Shown one piece after another: positions 21,207 through 30,838 of a stretch of DNA of 64,000 nucleotides. Numbering within the stretch: the first letter of the stretch is position 1; each line of letters begins with the position of its first letter. The stretch is from Adineta steineri. Lineage: Eukaryota > Rotifera > Eurotatoria > Adinetida > Adinetidae. Location: assembly GCA_905250115.1 (NCBI GenBank), contig CAJNOI010000120.1, positions 238,327-302,326 on the forward strand, given 5' to 3'. The position numbers were made by a program, and so were the translations under genes. The notes under the pieces are model-generated. The model was not told the DNA's origin and made no database searches. It saw only the letters and a program-made list of their open reading frames with translations.

Positions 21207-22191
21207 TCAAATTTCTTGACTGTCTGTATATAAAATACGCACTTGATCGTTAGGATAGAATATATTGAGAAGAAAATGCCATGGAAAAGGACATTTAAGA
21301 AGATTAATATTCATCATGTGTGTACGTTTTGTACGTAGATTTGTCAGACGAATTAGTTGATGATCACAATCAAGTATTAATTCAATAATATCATTTAATT
21401 CAAAATCACAAGAATAACCATTGAGACCTGCATGCATTGCAAGATTGAGAATAGTAGAATCTTGTCCTCCCCATCCATAACACGATGGTATTGCCCATGT
21501 ATTTGACCACAATGTTACTTTATGTGAAATAATACCGAAGAATATCCATTTATTCATATTGTAAGATTCAATTTTGAATTGAAATCTATGTTCACCTGAA
21601 CTATATTCGCCACTTCCTCGTACAACTGCATGGCCAATTGTTGAACCATGCTCAACAACTTGACCGTTGTCTTTGATTTTCAGATCACCGGCAAACATTT
21701 CAAAAATATCATCTGGCATTGTACAAATATCAGGTTTAGAAATTAATATACTATCTTGAAAACGAATCGTCGGCGGTGCTGCAAGATATGATTTGAGTTT
21801 ATTAAATTTGTTTGATAATTGTCGGAAATCGATTTCCAAACAAACATTGCTATTATGAATTTTTTTAAAATTCTTCTGATAGTTCTTCCCATTGTTTCGA
21901 AAACTGATTTTTATGTTTTTCAGAGTTAGACTTTAGTTCCTTTCGAATGTCATCAGCTATTTCATAAATCTTTGCAATAGATTCATGTTCCCACTCATCA
22001 ATTACTCTCGTCGACGGATAGTGATAAGATTCATTTGACTGTTGTAGTTGATCATGTTCAAGAATAAGTTTATTCAGTTGTTGTTCGATACAAAATTCTT
22101 GCGAACAGCTATTGCAAGTAAAAACGCTCGTATTCTTTTCATTCGTACACAGCATGCTGCATCCGATTTCAGTTGTCGTTGACGTAGTCAT
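21207..22191 (-). pseudogene. B-box-like / coiled-coil / SPRY-like protein with one-base frameshift
   Basis: Two frames on the minus strand form one protein of about 325 residues. The first (22191-21865) starts with a Thr-rich tail, a zinc-finger half (CSMLCTNEK, CNSCSQEFC) and a coiled coil (LNKLILEHDQLQQ, WEHESIAKIYEIA). It stops at a TAA in the homopolymer TTTTAAAAAAA. The next frame picks up at once (KKIHNSNVCLEIDF) and runs to 21207 with a SPRY-like domain (GEHRFQFKIESYNMNKW). One missing T at about 21862-21870 explains the break. The second half of the B-box (the His ligands after FC) is also missing, so loss of function is more likely than a sequencing slip alone. Relatives are TRIM-like cytoplasmic proteins. 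Confidence 0.65.
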
Positions 22192-22245
22192 ATAAAATAA
22201 TTGTGTGATAGACTGTCGATACCTGTTTAAAAAAAGAAAGAGAAT

Positions 22246-22303
22246 CTTGAGGGTGGGTGTGGGTATCTGTGTTTTTTTCTCTGCCTCACATCCACACTCT
22301 TTA
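22246..22303. repeat. telomere-like hairpin element
   Basis: G-rich arm CTTGAGGGTGGGTGTGGG and C-rich arm CTCACATCCACACTCTTTA. It lies 55 bases upstream of the start of the B-box gene. Confidence 0.65.
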
Positions 22304-22594
22304 CAGAAATACGTATAGATATGAGGAATAGACTTTTCAAAATTTCCATTTTTGCACTGTCCGTTCTCAGATTAGTCATAAAGTCTGCACTGAATATTTT
22401 ATATATTTTAAAGAAACGCGAAAGAATATTACAAATCCTTCTTCTGTTTTCGGCAATCATATAATATGTCTTTTGTGACACATCAGTCATACAGCGGGAG
22501 AGAGAGAGAAAAAAACTGATAAACAATGCACATGGCTTTGTTCGTTTCTCGCTTAAATTCAATATTCTTACACACTGCGTATTTGAATAGCGAC

Positions 22595-23713
22595 CAGTGC
22601 TGCCACCTTTTGAAGCCCAAAAAGCAGAAAAAAGTTTATAAAAAGCAGAAAATGACAGAAATTTCGTCATCAAAAAGCAGAAGAAAAAGCAGAAACGATG
22701 TTTCTTACGTAAATCTACTATAAAGCTTACATTCAACATAATAATTAAAAATTGCGAATAAACTGTGTTTCGTACCGCCCTGCTCGAACATCTGGCAACA
22801 TGTCCGGCTGTTCGTAAAGGAAATTGGTTTTTAAAGGCTTCGTACAGGTATTCGGGAGTAACGAATGTTAAAAAATTTTTGATTTCTTTTATGACTAGTG
22901 TTCGGAAACTTTTTTCTATAGAAGATCGTAAAAGAAGAAGTGATAGGTGTTTAATGGATTAACTAGATGTTCAATAAAGACAGAATGCCTAGAGTGCGAC
23001 TGATTTAATCGTACAGATCATAACGATCAAGGTTGAATTTAGCATGAAGATATAAATTGATGTTGACAGACAGCTCATGAATGAGTTTAACAGGGGATCG
23101 TTACGAACATAATGATTTCTCGTACGTTTATTTATCAATAAGGATAACTCTTGAATATTTTCGGTGTTAGTTACGATTTGTCGAGCGTATTTTATTCTGA
23201 AGATGCTGCTTTTTTAGTTGAATTTCGATCGCCATCCCTAACTCCATAATGTGTTTTTTTTTAACTATTTTTCGTTTTCGCGCAGTTCCTAACGAGCACC
23301 TGGTACAGAAATTCGGAATGACGAAGTGGTACGAAACGTAGTTTTCTCAAAATTGCACACTAAATTATAATCTTAATTAACCAAAATAAAGAAAAATAAT
23401 GGATTAAGAAATACTTAGAGTTATTGAACTTAAATATACAATATTAAGAAAAACGATCAGCCATTAGAGAACAAAAGACAGACGATTTAAGTAGATATAG
23501 GACAATATAGTAATATGAGTAATTGCTAGTAAAACTTTGTTTTTAGATTTCGAAAAATGATCATTCAGATGAAAATTATTGATTATAGGTATTAGTAACC
23601 TAATATTTAAAAAAGCAGAAAATTTTTAAAAAAACAGACAGGGCAGACAAAAAGCAGAAAAATCTTCAAAAAGCAGAATTTGTCTGCTAAAAGCAGACAA
23701 GGTGGCAGCACTG
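22595..23713. mobile_element. non-autonomous hAT-type element with 8-bp target duplication
   Basis: Terminal inverted repeats read CAGTGCTGCCACCTT at the left end and the complement AAGGTGGCAGCACTG at the right. Both sides carry the exact 8-base duplication ATAGCGAC (22587-22594 and 23714-23721). CAGTG-type ends with 8-bp duplications are diagnostic of the hAT superfamily. Each end has four subterminal copies of AAAGCAGA, all on one strand, as expected for transposase binding sites. At 1119 bp with no long frame it cannot code a transposase. An inner inverted repeat (GTTTCGTACC, 22767-22776 and 23328-23337) bounds the middle and may mark a nested element. Confidence 0.85.
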
Positions 23714-23748
23714 ATAGCGACCTTCACTTGCATAGCAAATGTTTAATA

Positions 23749-23771
23749 AGAGGGTGGGTGTAGGTGTGGAT
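23749..23771. repeat. telomere-like element, G-rich arm only
   Basis: AGAGGGTGGGTGTAGGTGTG just outside the hAT element, with no clear C-rich partner. Confidence 0.5.
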
Positions 23772-23953
23772 GAAAATTTGTTGTGATATTGTCAGATGTA
23801 AATCCCAACAGTGTTTATTAATGTATGTCCTCCCTATCCAACAGTGCGATGGCTACAAACCACAATCCACACGCTGGATAATCTCATAGATAATGATAAA
23901 AAATCCATGTAACAAGATAATAGTAAAAACAAACCGAAAAAGAGAAAATTTGT

Positions 23954-24054
23954 CACATATATAATAACAGAAAAGAAAAAAAAACAGCATATAAATATAA
24001 CAAAAAAGGAAAAAGCCAGTATATACATGTGACAGAAAAGGAAAAAAACAGTAT
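23954..24054. repeat. minisatellite of about 32-34 bp units
   Basis: Three degenerate units, each with a TATA-rich half followed by ACAGAAAAGGAAAAA. A further unit resumes right after the LTR (24322-24355), so the LTR landed inside the array. Confidence 0.55.
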
Positions 24055-24321
24055 TGTTAGCGATGACTCAAGTCATCACTCTTTCTATGCATATTTTATT
24101 AAAAATGTGATACGTAATCACATTTTTCCGTTTTCTTCTCTTTTTCTTTTTGAGTCAAAAATGTAAACATATATTACATTTTTTCCTTCTTTTTCTTTTT
24201 GGTATATGTACCATTCATTTTCTTTGATAAGGATACGAGTTCCTTGTATTAAATAAAGTCTATGAGATATACTCATATACAATTTTATTTATTCTCTCGT
24301 AGCCGTACAGACAGGCTAACA
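24055..24321. mobile_element. solo LTR with 5-bp target duplication
   Basis: A 267-bp block begins TGTTAGC and ends GGCTAACA, the inverted TG...CA ends of retroviral-type LTRs. It is flanked by the exact duplication AGTAT (24050-24054 and 24322-24326). An AATAAA signal lies inside near 24250, suiting the plus orientation. No internal coding region is present, so it is a recombined solo LTR. The 5-bp duplication suits Ty3/gypsy- or Pao-type elements; the family cannot be named from the LTR alone. Confidence 0.75.
24101..24183. repeat. two consecutive stem-loops inside the LTR
   Basis: AAAAATGTGAT/ATCACATTTTT (24101-24127, 5-base loop) and AAAAATGTAA/TTACATTTTT (24157-24183). Each is followed by a pyrimidine-rich run, as if a unit of about 56 bases had been duplicated. 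Confidence 0.6.
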
Positions 24322-24427
24322 AGTATATACATGTGACAGGAAAGGAAAAATCCACTATGTATGACAAATGATAGAAACGAGTAATCATATAGATAATTGG
24401 AAGAATCCTTATGATCATATCTAAAGA

Positions 24428-24468
24428 AGATGCGGATCATAACAGCTATCTACACTCACACCTTCAAG
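24428..24468. repeat. telomere-like element, mainly C-rich arm
   Basis: C-rich arm CTACACTCACACCTTCAAG, with at best a weak partner (GATGCGGATC) before it. Confidence 0.4.
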
Positions 24469-24803
24469 AGCAGATAGGGATTATAAAGTGATGATTGAAA
24501 AAAGTATGAACAAGGGCAAAAATTGATTTCGTACAATAACTTTTTCCTGAACATTCAAGTCCATAACTGTTAAGTTTGAAAATTATTCTTTTTCGTACTT
24601 TATAAGCCGAAGAGATTTACATTTGATATTGTTAATTTCAAAATAATTTTTTTTATATTGTATAGATTAATAATAACGAAAAAATAATAAAAGAAAAGAT
24701 CAAAGAGGAAGTAAGATGTCATGAGGTAGCATCATTTATTGATTGATGCTAACAACTCCTAACTTTGCTTCTTGAAGTTTTTAAGAATGATTGAAGTCAA
24801 AGT

Positions 24804-25550
24804 CTAAGTATCCATCCCGGAATTTTGCTGATTACTTTCAAATCGTTTGACAAACCAACAATGCCTGTAAGGTTCCTGTCCATTCACCTCCACAAATTGC
24901 TCTCCAACCTCCGAAAAACCCGCTTTTCGATAAGTACTCGATCCCGCTGGACTAGCAACCAAATATGCGCCATCAACCTCACCAGGTTTTGCCTTGATAG
25001 ATGCTTCTACCATATCAAGGCCCCATTTCACAAGTCTCGATCCAAGCCCCATACGTTGATATGTTGGAAGTGTTGCGAGTGCATCGAGCTCCCAATATCT
25101 GGTTTCGTAGTCTTCACCCAAATATTTTTTATTCAAGGCTCTATATTGCGTCTTGAGGCGAACGACAAGATCTCTGTCCACTCCTTCTGATACCTGTAGT
25201 TCTGCAATTTCTTGTGCAAATGCAGCGGCTAATTCAGACTCTGATTTGGCGGATTGTGCTGGTAAAGGTGTTTTCCATACGATATATGACACTATCATCA
25301 TGTCTTCATCAGATTTGTTAGGATTATTGAGCACCATTTTTGCCATTCTGTTACGAAAGGCATTTTCACCGGTGAATTGCTTTTCGGCGCCGGGAATTCC
25401 TGAGGAGATATATTCTGATTCAGAGACGAGGGATGTTTTTGCTTTGTGAAGAGGATCTTGGACGGTAACATAATAGTTTATGCGGAGTATGGATGGAATG
25501 TCTGTGGGTATGGAGACTGGCAGGATTTTGAATTTGAGATCAGAAGACAT
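24804..25550 (-). CDS. GNAT-family N-acetyltransferase, fungal-like
   Basis: Single exon, 248 aa, starting at the ATG at 25550 (MSSDLKFKI); the open frame continues a little upstream, but without an ATG. The GNAT acetyl-CoA site is clear near residues 165-190: LDALATLPTYQRMGLGSRL fits strand 4 plus the Q/R-x-x-G-x-G/A loop, followed by LVKWGLD and, later, the motif B-like strand and helix (YLVASPAGSSTYRKAGF). Enzymes of this type move acetyl from acetyl-CoA to an amine; the substrate is unknown. Base composition is visibly richer in G and C than the surroundings, and the layout (WELDALATLP..., VASPAGSSTYRKAGF) recalls filamentous-fungal acetyltransferases. A horizontal origin is likely but needs a tree. 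Confidence 0.8.
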   Translation of the reverse strand: MSSDLKFKILPVSIPTDIPSILRINYYVTVQDPLHKAKTSLVSESEYISSGIPGAEKQFTGENAFRNRMAKMVLNNPNKSDEDMMIVSYIVWKTPLPAQSAKSESELAAAFAQEIAELQVSEGVDRDLVVRLKTQYRALNKKYLGEDYETRYWELDALATLPTYQRMGLGSRLVKWGLDMVEASIKAKPGEVDGAYLVASPAGSSTYRKAGFSEVGEQFVEVNGQEPYRHCWFVKRFESNQQNSGMDT

Positions 25551-26210
25551 ACTGAAATGTGTTGAAAGTATTTGATTAGATATACCACTCACTAGTAATT
25601 TCTGGTGGCGTAGTAGCGTTCTTTTCTCTAGAAACTAATAGCAGTTCGTTGGACTTCAGAATTTTTTCAAAGCATCGACAACCAATTGTTTGTGATGATT
25701 TTGCAAATGATGATGTGTAGGGTTGAGTAAGACCTTTTTTCCTTTCCATTCTATACGAGTAATAATGTAAGTTTGTGTTAAAGTTATGAAATAATATTAT
25801 TTGCAGTTTTCATAGATGATAAGGAAAGGAAAAAAGAAAAAGAAAATGACTAATGTATATACAATGTGTCAGTATTGTATGCAGAAACAGTCAAATGTAA
25901 TTGCGCCATCAATGAAATAGTTTTTATTGATGATGCCTCCATGAGAGATCCGTTCAATTTAGTTTCAATTAACGCTGTTTTAAAACAAGCTCTATGAAAG
26001 GGAAGCATGTTAAACTTTATTCTCTTGACTAAATTTCGTTAGAGTATTCTGAAAGAATTGTTTGATTTGACTAGCAACGTACTCATGGAAGGCTTCACAG
26101 TTATTCCTTGTTTGCTCGAACAAAAGAGAGAATTGATAGTGCATACCCCGAAAAGAATGAATATACCAGGTCTTTTGGCCAGTTTCACAGATCAATGATA
26201 ACCTACGTCC

Positions 26211-26270
26211 AAAAGGTGTGGGTATGGATGCGAGTAAATAAAAGATGACTATACATCCACACCCTCAAGA
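26211..26270. repeat. telomere-like hairpin element
   Basis: G-rich arm AAAAGGTGTGGGTATGGATG and C-rich arm CATCCACACCCTCAAGA. Confidence 0.65.
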
Positions 26271-26324
26271 ACATGTGAGATGAAGTGTTGGCGTAAATAT
26301 ATATGTGAATTAGTCTTCTCTTTA

Positions 26325-26368
26325 TCCATGCCTATACCCACACTCGCCGACACCAAAGCCACATCCTA
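26325..26368. repeat. telomere-like element, C-rich arm
   Basis: CCTATACCCACACTCGCC and a second run AGCCACATCC, less than 100 bases from the element at 26211-26270. No clear G-rich arm. Confidence 0.4.
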
Positions 26369-26719
26369 CTTTTCTCTCTTTTAATTAGCAGCAGTTTATT
26401 TCTCTTAACGTTTTTCATACTGTTTTACAGGTTCAAAATGAATGTTTTGTAGTCTCAGTTAACACAACATATTTAGTTCTATGCATTTAGAAAAGTTAAT
26501 GATTAGGAATGGTATTATAGAATAAGAAATTATTATTCAATGTTACGGATATTGATGTATTTGTCATCAATATTCATAACCGAGAAGTTTTATTAAGATT
26601 CTTAATATGAAGCAAACATAAATAACAATTCGCATTGTATCATATATAGTAAAAGCAATGTTTTTAGTAGATTAGTAAAAATATCAATGAATAAATAAAG
26701 TTTGGTTGGTCGATAAGTC

Positions 26720-28664
26720 TTAAAAATGTAAAAGAACATTGATGGAGTTCGAATCACGGTTGGCAACAATAATATCTGGTTCATTATCATTATTGACATC
26801 GATGACTACTAGAGAGCATGGATAAGAACCAACTGGATAAGCAGCTTGATTCATGAAGGTGCCATTTCCTATGTTAAGAAGAAGACTGACGGTTTTCGAA
26901 CCAGAGTTTGCAACAATAATATCTGGTTTATTGTCGTTATTCATATCAACGGCTGCTACCGACCGTGGACCAGAGCCAACTGAGTAAGTAGTTTGATGTA
27001 AAAAGGTGCCATTTCCTACGTTAAGAAAAACACCGACAGTATTTGAGCCGAAATTTGCAACAACAACATCAGCGTTATTGTCACCATTGACATCAACGGC
27101 TGCTACTGAAATCGGGCCAGTGCCAGCCGAGTAAGTAGTTTGATGTAGAAAGGTGCCATTGCCTCCGTTGAAAAGAACACCGACGGTATTTGAACCATAG
27201 TTTGCAACAATAATATCTGGTTTATTATCGTTATTCACATCGATGACTGTTACTGAGTATGGTGTAGAGCTAACTGAGTAAGTAGTTTGAGCATTAAAAA
27301 TACCGTTGCCTGCGTTGAGAAGAATGCTGAGAGTATTTGAACCAGAGTTTGCAACAATAATATCGGGTTTATTGCTGCCATCGACATCAACGACTGCTAC
27401 TGAGTATGGAGAAGAGCCGACTGAGTAAGTAGTTTGATTCAGAAAGGTGCCGTTGCCCACGTTGAAAAGTATACTGATGGTATTTGAACCGAAATTTGCA
27501 GCAATAATATCGGGTTCATTATCACTATTCACGTCAACGACTGCTACTGAAAATGGACTATTGCCAACTGAGTAAGTAACTTGTTTCAGAAAAGTACCAT
27601 TCTCTACGTTGAGAAGAACGCCGACGTTATTTGAACCTAAGTTGGCAACAACAATATCAGGTTTATTGTCGTTATTCACATCGATGACTGCTACCGACCG
27701 TGGAGTAGAACCAACTGGATAAATAATATTATCAGGAAAAAAGTTGAAGGCTATCAAAACAAAAAACTATTTTTTTGCATTTTGAGCAATGAAGAGTCAA
27801 AATCTCATCATTAAATTGTATAGGGTGTGGATGGGTGTAGATGAGGATGTCGGTGTGGGTGTGGGGATAGTAGAAATAACACTCACGCCCTCAAGAAGAG
27901 ACTCGATCGAAATATTAAATTCTGCCTGTGTTACTTTATCTCCTGATATTTATTATATCATTGTCGACTATTTTGTAAGGTAGAAAAATCACTTTTCATC
28001 TCTAACTAATACGAAAAGTGTTATTCTCACGCTTTCGAAGAAAAAAAATGAGCATTAGGTATTTAAGTCAACACTCACCACTTGTTGTTGACGTTGCTGT
28101 TGATGATGTTGTTGTTGTTGTTGTTGATGATATTGTTGTTGTTGATGATGTTGTTGTTGTTGATGATGATGATATTGTTGTCGGTGTTGATAAGGGCGTA
28201 CTAGGTGCTGTTTCAAAAAAAAAGTATGATTAACATGGCGAATGAAGATTTGTTAAGAATCTAGCACTTTTCGTTCCACTAATCGGATTCAATTTTTGGG
28301 AGTTTTTTTTTAAATTTAAAACGTAAAAACTTCAAATCATATCTGAAATAAACTTACGATATTCTCGAATATTTAATATTGATATTGATGATTGATTAAG
28401 AAATATAAAAGTAGAATTTGAATAATATTCAAGAAAAATTAAAGTAATATTTGTACGAAATAATTGACAAGTTTGATTTGTTGAAAAATAATTTAGAGCA
28501 GATATTGAATCATTTACTTTTATCATTTCACATATACATTGAGTTTGTGTTATATTGAATAAAGTATTATACATATCACCAACTATTATATTATTCTCTA
28601 TTTTAGTAATAAGAATAGAATTACGAACAGAAAATAACGATAAAACAAATATCAGCCAAAACAT
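26720..28664 (-). CDS. secreted FG-GAP/VCBS repeat protein with Ser/Thr linker
   Basis: Three exons on the minus strand, 28664-28358, 28207-28079 and 27750-26720; all junctions are GT-AG and all phases fit, giving 488 aa. Exon 1 holds a signal peptide (FWLIFVLSLFSV) and a Cys-containing domain (TQCICEMI, TNQTCQLF) like the PAN/apple-type heads seen in this group. Exon 2 is a Thr/Ser-rich linker (ACA/TCA repeats). Exon 3 holds seven repeats of about 46 residues with the FG-GAP/VCBS core SVAVIDVNNDNKPDI, whose Asp/Asn loop normally binds calcium, predicting a beta-propeller. Likely an extracellular adhesion or binding protein. Intron 2 contains a telomere-like hairpin. Confidence 0.85.
27821..27897. 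repeat. telomere-like hairpin element inside an intron
   Basis: Long G-rich arm with AGGGTGTGGATGGGTG and GGTGTGGGTGTGGGGA, and C-rich arm ACACTCACGCCCTCAAG. It lies within intron 27751-28078 of the FG-GAP gene. Confidence 0.7.
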
Positions 28665-29919
28665 TTTCTGCTTCTTTACTTTCTAAAATATTTTTTATAA
28701 ATGTTTGACAAACTTTTTCTACTATTATTTTCTACCGTTCTTTTTCTCTAATTTAACAATTCATCATTTCAAGAAAACAATGCCATACGTTTTCCAGCAA
28801 ATGTTTTTTTTTCAAAAAAAAAGTACATTCATAGCTACACTATGCCATTTTACATTTCTTTTAACTCTTTAGAAGATTGAATTAGTCACCACTAGAATGT
28901 TCATAAAAGAAAAAAGTATGATAATTTTGTTCTTTTTAAAATACTTATCAACTAACAAACGAGAAAGAAAAAAAAGTGGTGATATTAACTAATGACTTCA
29001 TCTGCAAGCTCAGTAAACACATTTGTCCGATGAAAAAAAAAATTACTTCTGCTTATTTGCCATATGTTAAATGTAGGCATTGACAACAACGATAAACACA
29101 TAGTTTCTATTGTTCATTTTATTGATGACATCGAATATTATCTTATTTTTTTCTTTTATATGATAATCTGATTTAGAAAGTTATACGCTTCCAATCTGTA
29201 TTTTATCAATTATTATTGTTTTTTTCATGATATTTTTTAAATAAAAACCAGTGCTTATATCTATTAATTGAACATAGTAAAAAATACACAATTGTTCATT
29301 TAAAATAAGCTGCTAGACTTCGAAATGTCGCAACTTGTTATATTAGATCTCAATGAATCACAACTAGAATTAACGGTGTGAATATTCCTCTTGACTACTC
29401 CCTGCTTCCAATTATTTCTGTGCTCATTTATTTTTAATTGCTGAAAATTAGAACACATTGTGATGTATTAATAATGATATTCATACATAGCGACATAATA
29501 TTTTTTGTGAAAAAGTAAAAGCATCATGATTTCTTTAGAAATAATTACAAATTAATTCTATCTATGAATATGAAAGTACTTAAAATGGATAATATAAAAA
29601 TAACTCAAGGTACAAAGTACAAAGTAGGAACTTATATTGAATATTAATGAGTTGAAATACTCTCAAAGAGAATCTTTTTTTTTCTATAGAAAATTTGAAG
29701 TTATTGTGCCATAGAAAAATAATTAAAAACGCCTTTCTTTTTTAGAAATATTTTTTCAATTAACATCGACTTATTACCGATAAACATCATTTTCACAAAA
29801 TTAAATAACAAATCCTGTTAGTTCATTTTGTAATATCTTATATTCTTTTTAAGTGCGCTATAAAATTGGTCTTGGGCAACACCAATTCCGTAGCTATTAC
29901 ATTTGAATATATCAGAAAA
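28665..29919. other. divergent intergenic region
   Basis: About 1.25 kb between the starts of the FG-GAP gene (minus) and a 7TM gene (plus). AT-rich; no gene, repeat or clear site seen. Confidence 0.5.
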
Positions 29920-30837
29920 ATGCTTGACAATCTTTTCTTTATTATTAATTTTTCATTGTCTATCGTAATATTAACAGTGAACATTATACTTAGTTTTATA
30001 ACAATTATAATTGTTCTTAAAAATCGACAACTTCATACATTTAATCAAAGTTTTATGTGTAATAGTTCTGTTGCTACTATATTCCATGCAATTGTAATAA
30101 TTATTGGATCTATTTATGGTTTTCACGAAGATACAGCAATTAATGCACCGTCTTGTGTTTTACGTGCATATTTTTATCTTGTTGCACTTACTGCAATTTG
30201 TTATTCAAAAGCTATTCAAGCAATGAGTCATCTTTTTTTTAGTGTCTTATATAAACATCGATTTCTTCTTACATGGCGTACGCATCGAATATTAATTATT
30301 ATTAACTGGATTATTGCTTTTATAGTATGTGTACCATTGATATTTATTGATGCTAATGATAGTTTTGAAATTGAATCTCGTAGTTGTATATTATCAACTA
30401 AAACGTATGTATTTGCATTTTGTATGGCGAATATCTCATGTTTGTTTCCATATGGAATAATAGCAATCGTTGTTGTTATAATAGTAATTCATATTCGTCG
30501 ATCGACTCGTCGAGTTCAAGCAATTCGTGAAAATTCGCCTAATACTACTCAAAAACGGAGACGTGAAATAAAACTTATAAAACAAATGAGTGCTCAAACA
30601 GCTACTGTCACACTTGCTGCACCACTCTATCTATTTCTTATCATATGGCATGTAACACAAAAAAAACCTGGTCCGGAACCACTCTATTTATTAAGTCTTA
30701 ACTCTATTACAATATCATTATTTATGTTAACTGCTCTTCAATTTATTATGAATCAAGAAGTTAATCAATTAATTAGACAATTTTTTAAGCGATGTTGTAC
30801 ATTTATTATCATGAAAAAGTCCACTGATCAACAATAA
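29920..30837 (+). CDS. 7TM receptor, bdelloid-expanded family
   Basis: Single exon, 305 aa from the ATG at 29920; the open frame extends upstream without another ATG. Seven helices are visible: TM1 VILTVNIILSFITIIIV, TM2 near SSVATIFHAIVIIIG. An extracellular Cys (PSCVLRA) lies before TM3, and the TM3 end reads QAMSHLFFSVLYKHRFLLTW, the position of DRY in typical receptors. Loop 3 is strongly basic (HIRRSTRR, QKRRREIK). After TM7 comes NQEVNQLIRQFFKRC, a likely helix 8. The TM3-end motif and the LLTW segment are shared with the receptor at 51046. Its stop lies one base from the stop of the opposing F-box gene. Confidence 0.8.
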   Translation: MLDNLFFIINFSLSIVILTVNIILSFITIIIVLKNRQLHTFNQSFMCNSSVATIFHAIVIIIGSIYGFHEDTAINAPSCVLRAYFYLVALTAICYSKAIQAMSHLFFSVLYKHRFLLTWRTHRILIIINWIIAFIVCVPLIFIDANDSFEIESRSCILSTKTYVFAFCMANISCLFPYGIIAIVVVIIVIHIRRSTRRVQAIRENSPNTTQKRRREIKLIKQMSAQTATVTLAAPLYLFLIIWHVTQKKPGPEPLYLLSLNSITISLFMLTALQFIMNQEVNQLIRQFFKRCCTFIIMKKSTDQQ

Positions 30838-30838
30838 T

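Larger units (their letters stand above)
25551..26719. other. spacer with two telomere-like elements
   Basis: No gene recognised. A minus-strand 61-codon frame at 26010-26195 (HEYVASQIKQFFQ) could be a decayed exon but has no partner. Confidence 0.4.

Noticed and set aside
22227-22739. 170-codon minus-strand frame
   Set aside because: Low-complexity sequence reading across a hairpin and the end of the hAT element; composition explained by AAAGCAGA repeats.
24825-25449. Plus-strand frames opposite the acetyltransferase
   Set aside because: Antisense shadows of a gene with clear GNAT motifs.
25551-25592. Upstream extension of the acetyltransferase to a GTG
   Set aside because: A GTG start is not expected in a eukaryotic nuclear gene; the ATG at 25550 gives a natural GNAT start. 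The same logic moved the starts at 29920, 52817 and 61961.
26720-27757. FG-GAP repeats as a single-exon gene starting at 27757
   Set aside because: The apparent start is TTG inside an intron end. An acceptor at 27751-27752 and matching phases tie it to two upstream exons with a signal peptide.
28018-28233. Val/Asp-rich plus-strand frame
   Set aside because: Complement of the Ser/Thr linker exon of the FG-GAP gene, whose splice phases fit perfectly on the minus strand.
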